NCBI GenBank assembly: GCA_964570895.1
Contig: CAZMZD010000001.1
Coordinates: forward strand, 1-64,000
Direction: 5' to 3'
From: RGIG1918 sp964570895
GTDB lineage: Bacteria > Cyanobacteriota > Vampirovibrionia > Gastranaerophilales > Gastranaerophilaceae
Length of the DNA: 64,000 bases
Shown here: positions 45,346 to 53,944 of the stretch, piece after piece
How positions within the stretch are numbered: position 1 is the stretch's first letter
Layout: every line of letters starts with the position of its first letter
The notes under the pieces: model-generated
The model's input: the letters and a program-made list of their open reading frames with translations, nothing else
Database searches by the model: none
Told to the model about the DNA's origin: nothing
Program-made: the position numbers and the translations under genes

Positions 45346-45903
45346 ATGATATCAACTAACGATTTTAAAACAGGTCTTACTCTAAAAATTGATAACAAAC
45401 TTTGGTCTGTTATTGAATTTTTACACGTTAAACCGGGCAAAGGCTCTGCTTTTGTAAAAACTAAATTAAAAAATGTTGAAACAGGACAAGTTGTTGAAAG
45501 AACTTTCAGAGCAGGTGAAAAAGTTGAACGTGCTTTGCTTGATAGATCTGAAATGCAATATTTATATAAAGAAGGCAACGATTTCGTTATGATGAACACT
45601 GAAACATACGAACAAATCAATGTGCCTGCTGCTGCAATTGGTGATGGCGTTAAATATTTAAAAGAAAATATGAATGTTCAAATCTTAATGCATGATGGCA
45701 ACATTATTGGCGTTGACCTTCCAAACCATGTTGAGCTTGAAGTTGTTGACACTGCTCCAAACGAAAAAGGCAACACATCTAACGCTGGCACAAAACCTGC
45801 GACACTTGATGGTGGTGCTGTTGTGCAAGTTCCATTCTTTGTTGTAAATGGTGACGTGATAAGAGTGGATACAAGAACTAACGAATATCTTGACAGGGTG
45901 TAG
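45346..45903 (+). CDS. efp: elongation factor P
   Basis: EF-P rescues ribosomes stalled at polyproline. The 185 residues form the usual three beta-barrel domains, with the modifiable-lysine loop HVKPGKGSAFVKTKL at about 26-40. The lysine at the loop tip suggests the modified (lysylation-type) form, but no EpmA/EpmB gene is here. A TGAGGT site precedes the ATG. accB follows after 6 bases, the gene order found in cyanobacteria and several other phyla. Confidence 0.96.
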   Translation: MISTNDFKTGLTLKIDNKLWSVIEFLHVKPGKGSAFVKTKLKNVETGQVVERTFRAGEKVERALLDRSEMQYLYKEGNDFVMMNTETYEQINVPAAAIGDGVKYLKENMNVQILMHDGNIIGVDLPNHVELEVVDTAPNEKGNTSNAGTKPATLDGGAVVQVPFFVVNGDVIRVDTRTNEYLDRV

Positions 45904-45909
45904 GTATTT

Positions 45910-46362
45910 ATGGAATTTAGTATTGAATATATTGAGAAACTTGCAAAAGTTATCAATAAACATGAGCTTGAAGAAATTACGCTTGAAGACGGCGACAAAG
46001 CAATCGTAGTTAAAAAGGCTTCGAGCACACCTGTTGCTGTCCCTTCTCAGAAAGTTGAAGCACCTCAAGCTGCTCCGGCTCCTGCTGTTGAAGAAAAGCC
46101 TGTTGCGGTTGAAGTGCCTAAGAAGAACAGAATGCCTATTACTTCTCCTATGGTTGGCTGCTTCTATCCTGCGCCATCGCCCACTTCTCAACCGTTTGTT
46201 AGAGTTGGCGACAAGGTTTCAACAGGTCAAGTTGTATGTATAATTGAAGCTATGAAACTTATGAACGAAATTGAATCAGAAGTTTCCGGCACAATTACTG
46301 AAATTTGTGTTGAAGAAGGTCAAAGCGTAGAATACGGTCAAGTTTTGATGTACGTAGAGTAA
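45910..46362 (+). CDS. accB: acetyl-CoA carboxylase biotin carboxyl carrier protein
   Basis: AccB carries the biotin that shuttles CO2 in acetyl-CoA carboxylase. The biotin site is in VVCIIEAMKLMNEIES, with the modified lysine near residue 117. A Pro/Ala/Val-rich flexible linker (about 38-75) joins it to the N-terminal domain. The length of 150 residues is standard. It is followed 6 bases later by accC, its partner. Confidence 0.96.
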   Translation: MEFSIEYIEKLAKVINKHELEEITLEDGDKAIVVKKASSTPVAVPSQKVEAPQAAPAPAVEEKPVAVEVPKKNRMPITSPMVGCFYPAPSPTSQPFVRVGDKVSTGQVVCIIEAMKLMNEIESEVSGTITEICVEEGQSVEYGQVLMYVE

Positions 46363-46368
46363 TAAATT

Positions 46369-47742
46369 ATGTTTAAAAAGGTTTTGATTGCAAACAGAGG
46401 CGAAATTGCCCTCAGAATTATCAGAGCTTGCAGAGGGCTTGGGATAGCAACTGTTGCTGTATATTCTCAAGCGGATGCAGACAGCTTGCATGTAACTTTG
46501 GCAGATGAAGCTTATTGCATTGGGCCTGCTGAAGCAAGCAAAAGCTATTTGTATATACCTGCGATAATTTCTGTTGCGCTCACATCCGGCGCTGATGCTA
46601 TTCACCCGGGGTACGGTTTTTTATCTGAACGTGCTGATTTTGCTGATATTTGCGCTCAACATAACATTAAATTTATCGGCCCTTCTGCAGAGTCTATGAA
46701 ACTTTTGGGCGACAAAGCAACAGCTCGTGAAACAATGCAAAATGCAGGCGTTCCAATCATCCCTGGAACTCCCATTGTTTCTGACCCACGTGAAATTATG
46801 GATTTTGCAAAGCAAGTTGGCTACCCTGTCATCATTAAAGCAACTGCTGGTGGTGGCGGAAGAGGAATGCGCGTTGTTTGGGAAGATGGTGCCGTGCAAG
46901 AGGCATTTGAACTTTGCTCTAAAGAAGCGCTTGCTGCCTTTGGAAATGGCGATGTTTATTGTGAAAAGTATATTCAAAACCCGCGTCATGTTGAAGTTCA
47001 GATTTTGGCCGACTCAAAAGGTAATGTAATTCACCTTGGGGAGCGCGATTGCTCAATTCAAAGGCGCCATCAAAAGCTTCTTGAAGAAGCACCTTGCCCT
47101 GTAATTAATGATGAAATAAGAAAAAAAATGGGCGAAGCAGCCGTGCTTGCGGCTCGCGCTTCAAACTACGAAAGCGCCGGCACGATTGAATTTTTGCTTG
47201 ACGAACACGGGCTTAAAACTCCTGAAAATCCATCCGGCAAATATTTCTATTTTATGGAAATGAATACAAGGGTTCAAGTTGAACATTGTGTTACAGAGAT
47301 GGTGACGGGAGTTGATATTGTTCGTGAGCAAATCCAAATTGCGCAAGGCAAAAAACTATCTTACAAACAGCAAGATGTTAAAACTCTCGGTTGTGCAATT
47401 GAATGCAGAATTAATGCTGAAAATCCTGATAAAAACTTTATGCCGTCAGCTGGCAAAATTGAAGGCTACATTGCCCCCGGGGGCTACGGTGTGAGAATTG
47501 ACTCGCACATATATACAGGCTACAGCATTCCGCCATACTATGACTCCATGATAGGAAAACTCATTTGCTTTGGCAAAACTCGCGAAGAAGCAAGAACCAG
47601 AACGCTCAGAGCGCTTGAAGAATATGTTATTTTAGGCGTTAGCACAACAATTCCGTTCCACAAAAAAATTCTTGATAGCGATGAGTTTAAAACAGCTGAT
47701 TTTGACACAAGTTTCATTGAAAAGCTTTTAAGTGAACAATAA
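46369..47742 (+). CDS. accC: biotin carboxylase
   Basis: AccC carboxylates the biotin on AccB using ATP and bicarbonate. The ATP-grasp domain carries KATAGGGGRGMRVV (about 157-170), the active-site region MEMNTRVQVEHCVTEMV is present, and the N-terminal RGEIALRIIRACR is standard. The length is 457 residues. The carboxyltransferase subunits accA/accD are elsewhere. Its last 11 bases overlap the next gene. Confidence 0.96.
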   Translation: MFKKVLIANRGEIALRIIRACRGLGIATVAVYSQADADSLHVTLADEAYCIGPAEASKSYLYIPAIISVALTSGADAIHPGYGFLSERADFADICAQHNIKFIGPSAESMKLLGDKATARETMQNAGVPIIPGTPIVSDPREIMDFAKQVGYPVIIKATAGGGGRGMRVVWEDGAVQEAFELCSKEALAAFGNGDVYCEKYIQNPRHVEVQILADSKGNVIHLGERDCSIQRRHQKLLEEAPCPVINDEIRKKMGEAAVLAARASNYESAGTIEFLLDEHGLKTPENPSGKYFYFMEMNTRVQVEHCVTEMVTGVDIVREQIQIAQGKKLSYKQQDVKTLGCAIECRINAENPDKNFMPSAGKIEGYIAPGGYGVRIDSHIYTGYSIPPYYDSMIGKLICFGKTREEARTRTLRALEEYVILGVSTTIPFHKKILDSDEFKTADFDTSFIEKLLSEQ

Positions 47743-48862
47743 TTTTAAAAACGAAGTTACATCAAAACTAAATTCAGATATTTTAAATTTAATTTCTGAA
47801 CTCAATTTGTATGCCGAAAAAACTTCCGTTAAACTGTTTTTTGTTGGCGGGCTTGTGAGAGATTTAATTATGGGCTCCGATATTTCTGATATTGATATTT
47901 TGGTTGAGGGCTCTGCTATTGATTTTTGCACCAATTGCGGCATTTGTGAAATTCTCTCAATTCACAAAGATTTTGGCACGGTTAAAGCGCGCGTGATGGG
48001 CTATGATATTGATTTTGCTTCAACAAGGTCGGAATACTATCCATCCTCCGGTTCACTTCCTACTGTTTCAAAAATTGGCGTTTCACTTTTGGAAGATGTT
48101 AAAAGAAGGGATTTTACGGTTAATGCGATTGCGCTTTCGTTATCCGATTTTTCCCTTGTTGATTATTTAGGCGGCGCAGATGACATCCAGAGTAAAACTC
48201 TTAAAATTTTACATAAAAATAGCTTTATTGACGACCCGACAAGAATTTTGCGCGGGTTAGATTTTTCAATTCGTTTTGGTTTTGAGTTTGATGATTTTAC
48301 ACGTACTGCCCTCGCTTCATATTTAACTGAAGCGCCAAACTTGCGCGACGGGTTAAGCCTTTCTCGAGTTGAGCTCACTTTAGATAAAGTTTTGCGCCAT
48401 GGGGAAATTGCTTATAAATCAATTATTTCAAACAAATATTATAAAATTTTTAGAGATGATGAGCCGCAAATTGAATTTGAAAAAATTAAACGCGCTTCTG
48501 AAATGTTTTCAGTTTCGCAAGCAGAGCTTCTAAAGTTTGCCCTTTTGGGAACGCTTCCGGTGCTTCAAGCTGACTTATCAAGCGATTATAAAATTTATCA
48601 AACATTTAAAAAATATTCAGATTTTGAACTTGCTAAATTTTATATGTGCGACATTTATTCTTCTGAAATTTTGAATTACTACACAAATCTTAAAGACATT
48701 TCCTTAAACCTGACAGGCGCGGATTTAATTGGCCTTGGGTTTGAACAAGGCAAATTTATCGGGGATATTTTAAATTCGCTTCTCGAATATCGAATAAACA
48801 CAAAAATTGAGCTTTCGCGCGAAGAAGAAATCGCTTTTGTTACCAAAAATTTCAAAAAATAA
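47732..48862 (+). CDS. CCA-adding / poly(A) polymerase-type tRNA nucleotidyltransferase
   Basis: The protein (376 aa) begins at GTG 47732, overlapping accC. It has the class II nucleotidyltransferase head: FFVGGLVRDLIMGSDISDID (GGxVRD and DxD metal pair), then KRRDFTVNAIAL and DDPTRILRGLDFSIRFGF. The RRDFTxNAI segment and the RxxRxxxF region are seen in both CCA-adding and A-adding enzymes. A CCA-adding role fits because tRNA-Pro genes here do not encode CCA, but the split A-adding/CC-adding type cannot be excluded. Confidence 0.85.
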   Translation: MNNNFKNEVTSKLNSDILNLISELNLYAEKTSVKLFFVGGLVRDLIMGSDISDIDILVEGSAIDFCTNCGICEILSIHKDFGTVKARVMGYDIDFASTRSEYYPSSGSLPTVSKIGVSLLEDVKRRDFTVNAIALSLSDFSLVDYLGGADDIQSKTLKILHKNSFIDDPTRILRGLDFSIRFGFEFDDFTRTALASYLTEAPNLRDGLSLSRVELTLDKVLRHGEIAYKSIISNKYYKIFRDDEPQIEFEKIKRASEMFSVSQAELLKFALLGTLPVLQADLSSDYKIYQTFKKYSDFELAKFYMCDIYSSEILNYYTNLKDISLNLTGADLIGLGFEQGKFIGDILNSLLEYRINTKIELSREEEIAFVTKNFKK

Positions 48863-48881
48863 TTCATTTTTCCAACTTTGG

Positions 48882-48909
48882 TTGGAGGTTTTGCCAACTT
48901 TGGTACAAT
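48882..48909 (+). promoter_or_regulatory. candidate flagellin promoter
   Basis: TTGGAG (48882-48887), a 16-base spacer and TACAAT (48904-48909) with extended -10 TGG. The -35 overlaps a CCAAC/GTTGG hairpin, and CCAACTTTGG is repeated at 48872 and 48894. No clear FliA-type sequence was found. A leader of about 300 bases follows, 48915-49212. Confidence 0.4.
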
Positions 48910-49146
48910 TTACTTTTTGCCTGTCACCCGTTATCATATAAATGCTAACAATATTAGATTTTAGATGACAATAAAATCTGCGTAGTTAATTGAATATTTT
49001 TGATTATGATTAAACTTGAATTAGTGGGTTTTGTCATATCCTCTAGTTTATGTTTCCCCAAAATCAAAGTCCATGAAAGCTCAAGCTCGCGCTTAGTGTG
49101 AGTTCTGTGCTGCTTCGCGGATATTATTTTCCTTTAATTTCTAATC

Positions 49147-49165
49147 GGAATTGAAACTCAATTCC
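49147..49165 (+). promoter_or_regulatory. stem-loop in flagellin leader
   Basis: Perfect 7-bp stem GGAATTG/CAATTCC with an AAACT loop, about 33 bases before the AAGGAG ribosome site of the first flagellin. It lies in a 350-base gene-free stretch and may influence flagellin translation. Confidence 0.5.
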
Positions 49166-49212
49166 AAAACGAAGTACGGATACTTTAGTTAAAAGAAAAG
49201 GAGAAAACAAAG

Positions 49213-50079
49213 ATGGCACTCGTAGTTAACACAAACGTTACAGCTCTTAAGACTCGTAACGCACTTAACAGGGCAACAGACGCTGCCGCAAAAGCAATGA
49301 ACAGAATGTCAACCGGCTACAAAATTAATTCAGCAGGTGATGACGCAGCAGGATTTATGATTTCAAAAGGGTTAGAAACACAAATTTCAGGTTCTGACAT
49401 TTGTGTAGATAACGCTCAAAACGGTATCAACATTTTGCAAACAGCAGAAGGTACGCTTGGCACAATTCAAGACAACTTACTCAGAATGCGTGACCTATGC
49501 TTGCAAGCAATGAACGGCGGTTATTCTGACACAGAAATTCAAGCGCTTTCAGATGAAGCAAGTGCTCGCGCATTAGAAATTGACAGAATTGCTGACAGTT
49601 CTAAATTTAATAACTTCCAAATTTTTGACAAAACAAAAACAGCAGATGATTCTAAAATGCTTTTGCAAGTTGGAACATCAGCAGCTGAAGCAACAAATAC
49701 AATCGCAATTGAAGATGTGTTCTATGGCGCAACACTTTCATGTTTAACAGGTGACGCAGCTTTCTCTGCTGACGCTTTGACTTTTGTTGGAAAAGATAGA
49801 AGCGAAATGGAATCTATGCTTGAAAAACTTGATAGTGCGATTAGCAACGCTTCAGCAAGAAGAGGAACAATCGGCGTATCTATCAACAGACTTGATTCTG
49901 CAATTGACGCGCTTACCGTTCAAAAAGAAAACTTAAGTTCTTCATATTCAAGCTTAGTTGACGCAGACATTGCTGAAGAATCTGCAGAATATACAAAACA
50001 ATATATTTTGCAACAAGCAACAACTTCTCTGCTCACTCAAGCAAACCAAACTCCATCATTAGCATTATCGCTAGTGTAG
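49213..50079 (+). CDS. flagellin A
   Basis: Flagellin polymerises into the flagellar filament after type III export. The N-terminal D0/D1 helices open MALVVNTNVTALKTRNALNR and the C-terminal helices end TTSLLTQANQTPSLALSLV. The central variable region is almost absent, so this is a minimal flagellin of 288 residues. The TLR5-contact stretch LLRMRDLCLQAMN keeps Arg, Leu and Gln at the main contact positions. Three cysteines (SDICV, RDLCL, LSCLTG) are unusual. An AAGGAG site precedes it. No filament assembly genes are nearby. Confidence 0.93.
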   Translation: MALVVNTNVTALKTRNALNRATDAAAKAMNRMSTGYKINSAGDDAAGFMISKGLETQISGSDICVDNAQNGINILQTAEGTLGTIQDNLLRMRDLCLQAMNGGYSDTEIQALSDEASARALEIDRIADSSKFNNFQIFDKTKTADDSKMLLQVGTSAAEATNTIAIEDVFYGATLSCLTGDAAFSADALTFVGKDRSEMESMLEKLDSAISNASARRGTIGVSINRLDSAIDALTVQKENLSSSYSSLVDADIAEESAEYTKQYILQQATTSLLTQANQTPSLALSLV

Positions 50080-50098
50080 TAAACTAATTGAGGACTTC

Positions 50099-50971
50099 AT
50101 GGCAATTAAAATAAACACAAATGTATCTTCAATAAAGCTAACGGCGCATTTGAATAAAGCGTCAGACAATATGAATGCTGCTATGGAAAAACTGTCAACA
50201 GGTGTAAGGCTCACTTCCCCAAGCGTTGACGCGGCAGGTTTTCAAATTGCACAAGGTCTTAAAACGCAACTATCAGGCTCGCTGACTGCAACTGCAAATG
50301 CAGAGATGGGCAGGAGCCTGATGGAAACTGCGGAAGGTGTGCTCACAACTGTGAACGATAGTTTGATGAGGGTGCGTGATTTAGTTATTGAAGGGCTAAA
50401 CGGCGGTTATTCCGAAAAAGAAAGAAAGTCTTTGGAAACAGAGGTGAAAGCTCGTGTTGAAGAGATAGATAGAGTCACATCAAGTGCGAAGTTTAACGAT
50501 TTTAAGATTTTTGATGTCGATAAAACTGAAAGCGATTATGTGATGTTTCAAATCGGCGATGGCGCAGATAGCGCGCTTAATACCTTAAAAATCACAGGAC
50601 TTTTCTGCAAAGCCACTTTCTCGCTTTTGACAGGAAGTACGCTTACGGCCTCAACAATTGAATTTAAAGACCCGTCCGACACGGCAGGCAGGGCTTATAT
50701 GGAAGATTTGTTAGACAAAGTAAATGCTGCAATTGACAATGTAACAAACCGTGCCACCCTTGCGGGCACCGGTATAAACAGGTTAGATTCAGCAGTTGAG
50801 ACACTTACGGTCCAATACGAAAACTTGTCTGCTGCATATTCTTCAATAAATGACGCAGATGTTGCAAAAGAATCTTCCGAATATACTAAAGAATACATAA
50901 GGCTTCAGACGACCTCGTCGCTTTTGGCGCAGGCAAATCAAATTCCAAGCCTTGCGTTGTCTTTAATCTAG
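50099..50971 (+). CDS. flagellin B
   Basis: This is a second minimal flagellin of 290 residues, 19 bases after the first and clearly related to it in the terminal helices (NTNVSSIKLTAHLNKASDN; closing LLAQANQIPSLALSLI). It differs at the TLR5-contact stretch (LMRVRDLVIEGLN, Gln to Glu) and has one cysteine. Tandem flagellins with unequal sequence may build different filament regions. A TGAGGA site precedes the ATG. A strong terminator ends the pair. Confidence 0.92.
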   Translation: MAIKINTNVSSIKLTAHLNKASDNMNAAMEKLSTGVRLTSPSVDAAGFQIAQGLKTQLSGSLTATANAEMGRSLMETAEGVLTTVNDSLMRVRDLVIEGLNGGYSEKERKSLETEVKARVEEIDRVTSSAKFNDFKIFDVDKTESDYVMFQIGDGADSALNTLKITGLFCKATFSLLTGSTLTASTIEFKDPSDTAGRAYMEDLLDKVNAAIDNVTNRATLAGTGINRLDSAVETLTVQYENLSAAYSSINDADVAKESSEYTKEYIRLQTTSSLLAQANQIPSLALSLI

Positions 50972-50992
50972 ATATGTTAACTACGTTATTGA

Positions 50993-51017
50993 GCTCCCTT
51001 GTGGGAGCCTTTTTTTG
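50993..51017 (+). terminator. flagellin operon terminator
   Basis: Stem GCTCCC/GGGAGC with a TTGT loop, followed by C and eight T. It lies 22 bases past the second flagellin stop. Confidence 0.9.
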
Positions 51018-51020
51018 TTC

Positions 51021-51890
51021 TTATAGACTTGAAATATATTTGCCATAATCATTTTTGGCATATTTTTTTGCAAGCACATTCAATTGTTTTTTATCAATGA
51101 AACCCATTCTATATGCAACTTCTTCAATGCAAGCGATTTTTTTATCTGTGTTTATTTCCATGGATTGCACAAAATTGCTTGCCTGTAAGAGGGATTCGTG
51201 TGTGCCTGTGTCAAGCCATGCAAAGCCGCGCCCTAAAATTTCAACATCAAGTGTCTTTTTCTTTAAATAGATGTTGTTTAAATCTGTAATTTCAAGTTCT
51301 CCGCGCCATGATGGCCAAAGGGTTTTAGCGTGTTTTACAACGTCGTTGTTGTAAAAATATAAACCCGTTACAGCGAAATTCGATTTTGGATATCTTGGTT
51401 TTTCTTGAAGTGAAATAACTTTATTGTTTTTATCAAATTCCACAACCCCAAACCTTTTTGGGTCTTTCACCTGATAGCCAAACACGACGGCTTCCGCCTT
51501 TTTTTCTTCAATTGTTTCACGAACATTTTTGAGCATAGAAGAAAAGCCAAAGCCGTGGAAAATGTTATCTCCAAGGATTAATGCAACAGAGTCATCTTCA
51601 ATAAATTCTTCTGCAATAATAAAGCTGTCCGCAATTCCGCGTGGCACTTCCTGCACCAAATATGATATTTTAATTCCGAGCTCTTCGCCTGTGCCTAAAG
51701 TTTTTTTAAAATTTTCCAAATCGCTCGGGTTTGTGATAACTAAAATATCTTTAATTCCCGCTAACATAAGCGTTGTTAGCGGGTAATAAATCATTGGCTT
51801 GTCGTATATTGGTAAAAGAATTTTAGAAATCGGAAGGCTTGCCGGATATAACCTTGTGCCTGCCCCGCCTGCGAGAATAATTCCTTTCAT
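51021..51890 (-). CDS. rfbA: glucose-1-phosphate thymidylyltransferase
   Basis: RfbA makes dTDP-glucose, the first step towards dTDP-rhamnose for surface polysaccharide. The nucleotide-binding opening MKGIILAGGAGTRLYPAS and the substrate motifs GDNIFHG and VFGYQVKDPKRFGV are present. The length of 289 residues is normal. It starts directly after the recA stop, with GAGGGAG as ribosome site, so recA and rfbA share a transcript. The remaining rfb genes are not in the window. Confidence 0.94.
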   Translation of the reverse strand: MKGIILAGGAGTRLYPASLPISKILLPIYDKPMIYYPLTTLMLAGIKDILVITNPSDLENFKKTLGTGEELGIKISYLVQEVPRGIADSFIIAEEFIEDDSVALILGDNIFHGFGFSSMLKNVRETIEEKKAEAVVFGYQVKDPKRFGVVEFDKNNKVISLQEKPRYPKSNFAVTGLYFYNNDVVKHAKTLWPSWRGELEITDLNNIYLKKKTLDVEILGRGFAWLDTGTHESLLQASNFVQSMEINTDKKIACIEEVAYRMGFIDKKQLNVLAKKYAKNDYGKYISSL

Positions 51891-52964
51891 CTATTCTCCC
51901 TCTGCTTGTGTTTCAAGCGTTTTTGGCGCTTGTCTTTCCGCGAGTTTTGCGCGCACATCGGCTTCAATTTTAGCCAAGAGTTCCGGATTTTCCTCAAGCA
52001 ACTCTTTACTTTTATCTCTTCCTTGTCCAAGTTTTTCGTCGTTGTAACTATACCAAGCGCCCGCTTTTTTAACGATATTTAAGTTTGTTGCGACATCTAA
52101 AATGTTGCCCACGGCGCAAATTCCTTTGCCGAAAATAATGTCAAATTCAGCAATTCTAAATGGCGGAGCAACTTTGTTTTTAACAACTTTGACTTTAACT
52201 CTGTTTCCGATGTCTTCGCCGTCTTTTTTAAGCGTGTCTGTTTTTCTGATATCTAAACGGACTGAAGAGTAATATTTAAGCGCGTTTCCGCCTGTTGTTG
52301 TTTCAGGGTTTCCATACATAACGCCGATTTTCATTCTTAATTGGTTGATGAAAATAACAGTTGTGTTTGTTTTCCCGACAATCGCGGTGAGTTTTCTAAG
52401 GGCTTTAGACATAAGCCTTGCTTGCAAACCCATTTGTTGTTCGTCCATTGCTTTTTCAATTTCAGCCTTTGGAACAAGAGCGGCAACAGAGTCTACGACA
52501 ATGACATCGACCGCACCGGAGCGCACAAGTTCTTCCGTAATTTCAAGTGCTTGTTCGCCTGTGTCCGGTTGCGAAATAAGAAGTTGGTCAACATTAACGC
52601 CTAATGCCCTTGCATATTCAGGGTCGAGCGCATGCTCCGCATCGATAAACGCCGCAATTCCGCCTTTCTTTTGTGCTTGCGCCACAATGTGTTGTGCAAG
52701 TGTGGTTTTCCCACTTGATTCAGGTCCGTATACTTCAATAATTCTTCCTCTTGGAATGCCGCCTATGCCAAGCGCTAAGTCAAGCGCCAATGCTCCTGTC
52801 GGAATTGAATCAACATTGATTGCAACTTTATCTCCAAGGCGCATAATTGAGCCTTTTCCGAAGTCTTTTTCTATTTTTTCTAGTGCTAATTTAAGCGCTT
52901 TGTCTTTTCCTGTTTCTTCTTTTTTTACATCAGCCTTTTCGACCATAAATCCCAAAACCCCCAT
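51891..52964 (-). CDS. recA: recombinase A
   Basis: RecA drives homologous recombination and the SOS response. Walker A GPESSGKTT lies near 79-87, Walker B VDVIVVDSVAAL near 154-165, and the L2 region with INQLRMKIGVMYGNPETTTGG follows. The length is about 350 residues. Two starts are possible: the ATG at 52964 and the ATG at 52946 (MVEKADVKK), the latter with a GGGGG-type site upstream. No SOS box is evident. The gene is divergent from kdsA and shares a palindromic -10 with it. Confidence 0.96.
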   Translation of the reverse strand: MGVLGFMVEKADVKKEETGKDKALKLALEKIEKDFGKGSIMRLGDKVAINVDSIPTGALALDLALGIGGIPRGRIIEVYGPESSGKTTLAQHIVAQAQKKGGIAAFIDAEHALDPEYARALGVNVDQLLISQPDTGEQALEITEELVRSGAVDVIVVDSVAALVPKAEIEKAMDEQQMGLQARLMSKALRKLTAIVGKTNTTVIFINQLRMKIGVMYGNPETTTGGNALKYYSSVRLDIRKTDTLKKDGEDIGNRVKVKVVKNKVAPPFRIAEFDIIFGKGICAVGNILDVATNLNIVKKAGAWYSYNDEKLGQGRDKSKELLEENPELLAKIEADVRAKLAERQAPKTLETQAEGE

Positions 52965-52974
52965 TACTTATAAT

Positions 52975-53003
52975 TTGTCAAAACTTTATTGATATTATAT
53001 AAT
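52975..53003. promoter_or_regulatory. shared kdsA/recA promoter
   Basis: TTGTCA (52975-52980), 17 bases, TATAAT (52998-53003), then seven bases to the kdsA ATG. The bases ATTATATAAT (52994-53003) form a perfect palindrome, giving TATAAT on the minus strand as well for recA. Confidence 0.6.
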
Positions 53004-53010
53004 AAAATCC

Positions 53011-53829
53011 ATGAAAAGACTAAAACTTAACAATTTTGAAATAGCTAGTGACAATCTCACAATTTTTGCGGGTCCATGTGCAATTGAAAGTCGCGAAATT
53101 GTTTTCGAAACAGCTGAAAAACTAAAACAAATCACATCCGATTTAGGTATAAATTATATTTTTAAAGCGAGCTTTGACAAAGCAAATCGCTCATCTATCA
53201 CATCATACAGAGGGCTTGGAATTGAGGAAGGTTTAAAAATTCTGTCCGATGTTAAACGTGAATTTGATTTGCCAATCGTAACTGATATTCATGAACCATA
53301 TCAGGCAGAACTTGCGGCTCGTGTTGCAGATGTTATTCAAATTCCTGCTTTTTTATGTCGTCAGACTAATTTGCTTGTATCGGCCGCCAAGACAGGCAAA
53401 ATTGTTAACATTAAAAAAGGGCAATTTTTATCTCCGCACCAAATGAAAAGCATTGCACAAAAGGTTGTGCAATCAGGAAACGAGCAAATTTTAATCACAG
53501 AGCGCGGAACAAGCTTTGGCTATGGCAATCTTGTTGTTGATTTCCGCTCTATTCCAATTATTCAAGACGAACTTAATTACCCTGTTGTGTTTGACGCGAC
53601 GCACAGTGTGCAACTTCCGGGCGGGCATGGCGGAAGTTCATCCGGCGAAAAACAATTTGTTTCAACACTTGCAAAATCAGCCGTGGCAGCGGGTGCTCGA
53701 GCGCTATTTTTCGAAGTTCATCCAAACCCTCAAAACGCGCTTTGCGACGGGGATAATATGCTATCAATCAATGAAGCAAAATCTGTTTTTAAAACTTGCA
53801 ACGACATTTTTAAACTTTTAAATTCTTAA
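53011..53829 (+). CDS. kdsA: 3-deoxy-8-phosphooctulonate synthase (metal-dependent class)
   Basis: KdsA condenses PEP with arabinose 5-phosphate to make Kdo-8-P for the LPS core. FAGPCAIESRE near 19-29 carries a cysteine (C23) that marks the metal-dependent class; metal-free enzymes have Asn there. Other ligands would be in DATHSVQLPGG, FFEVHPNP and DGDNML. The length of 272 residues is typical. No ribosome site is present; the promoter abuts the ATG. It confirms an LPS-type outer membrane together with lpxK. Confidence 0.94.
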   Translation: MKRLKLNNFEIASDNLTIFAGPCAIESREIVFETAEKLKQITSDLGINYIFKASFDKANRSSITSYRGLGIEEGLKILSDVKREFDLPIVTDIHEPYQAELAARVADVIQIPAFLCRQTNLLVSAAKTGKIVNIKKGQFLSPHQMKSIAQKVVQSGNEQILITERGTSFGYGNLVVDFRSIPIIQDELNYPVVFDATHSVQLPGGHGGSSSGEKQFVSTLAKSAVAAGARALFFEVHPNPQNALCDGDNMLSINEAKSVFKTCNDIFKLLNS

Positions 53830-53944
53830 AAATTGCCCGCATTCAGCTAACAAAATTAATTTTTTTGATGTTTTATACAACCATCGCATTTGATTAAAAA
53901 CTTTTTTATACTAAAATGTAGTTGACAATAATAAGGCACAAAAA

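Noticed and set aside
48915..49212. FliA (sigma-28) promoter before flagellin
   Set aside because: I found no TAAA-N15-GCCGATAA-like sequence in the leader.
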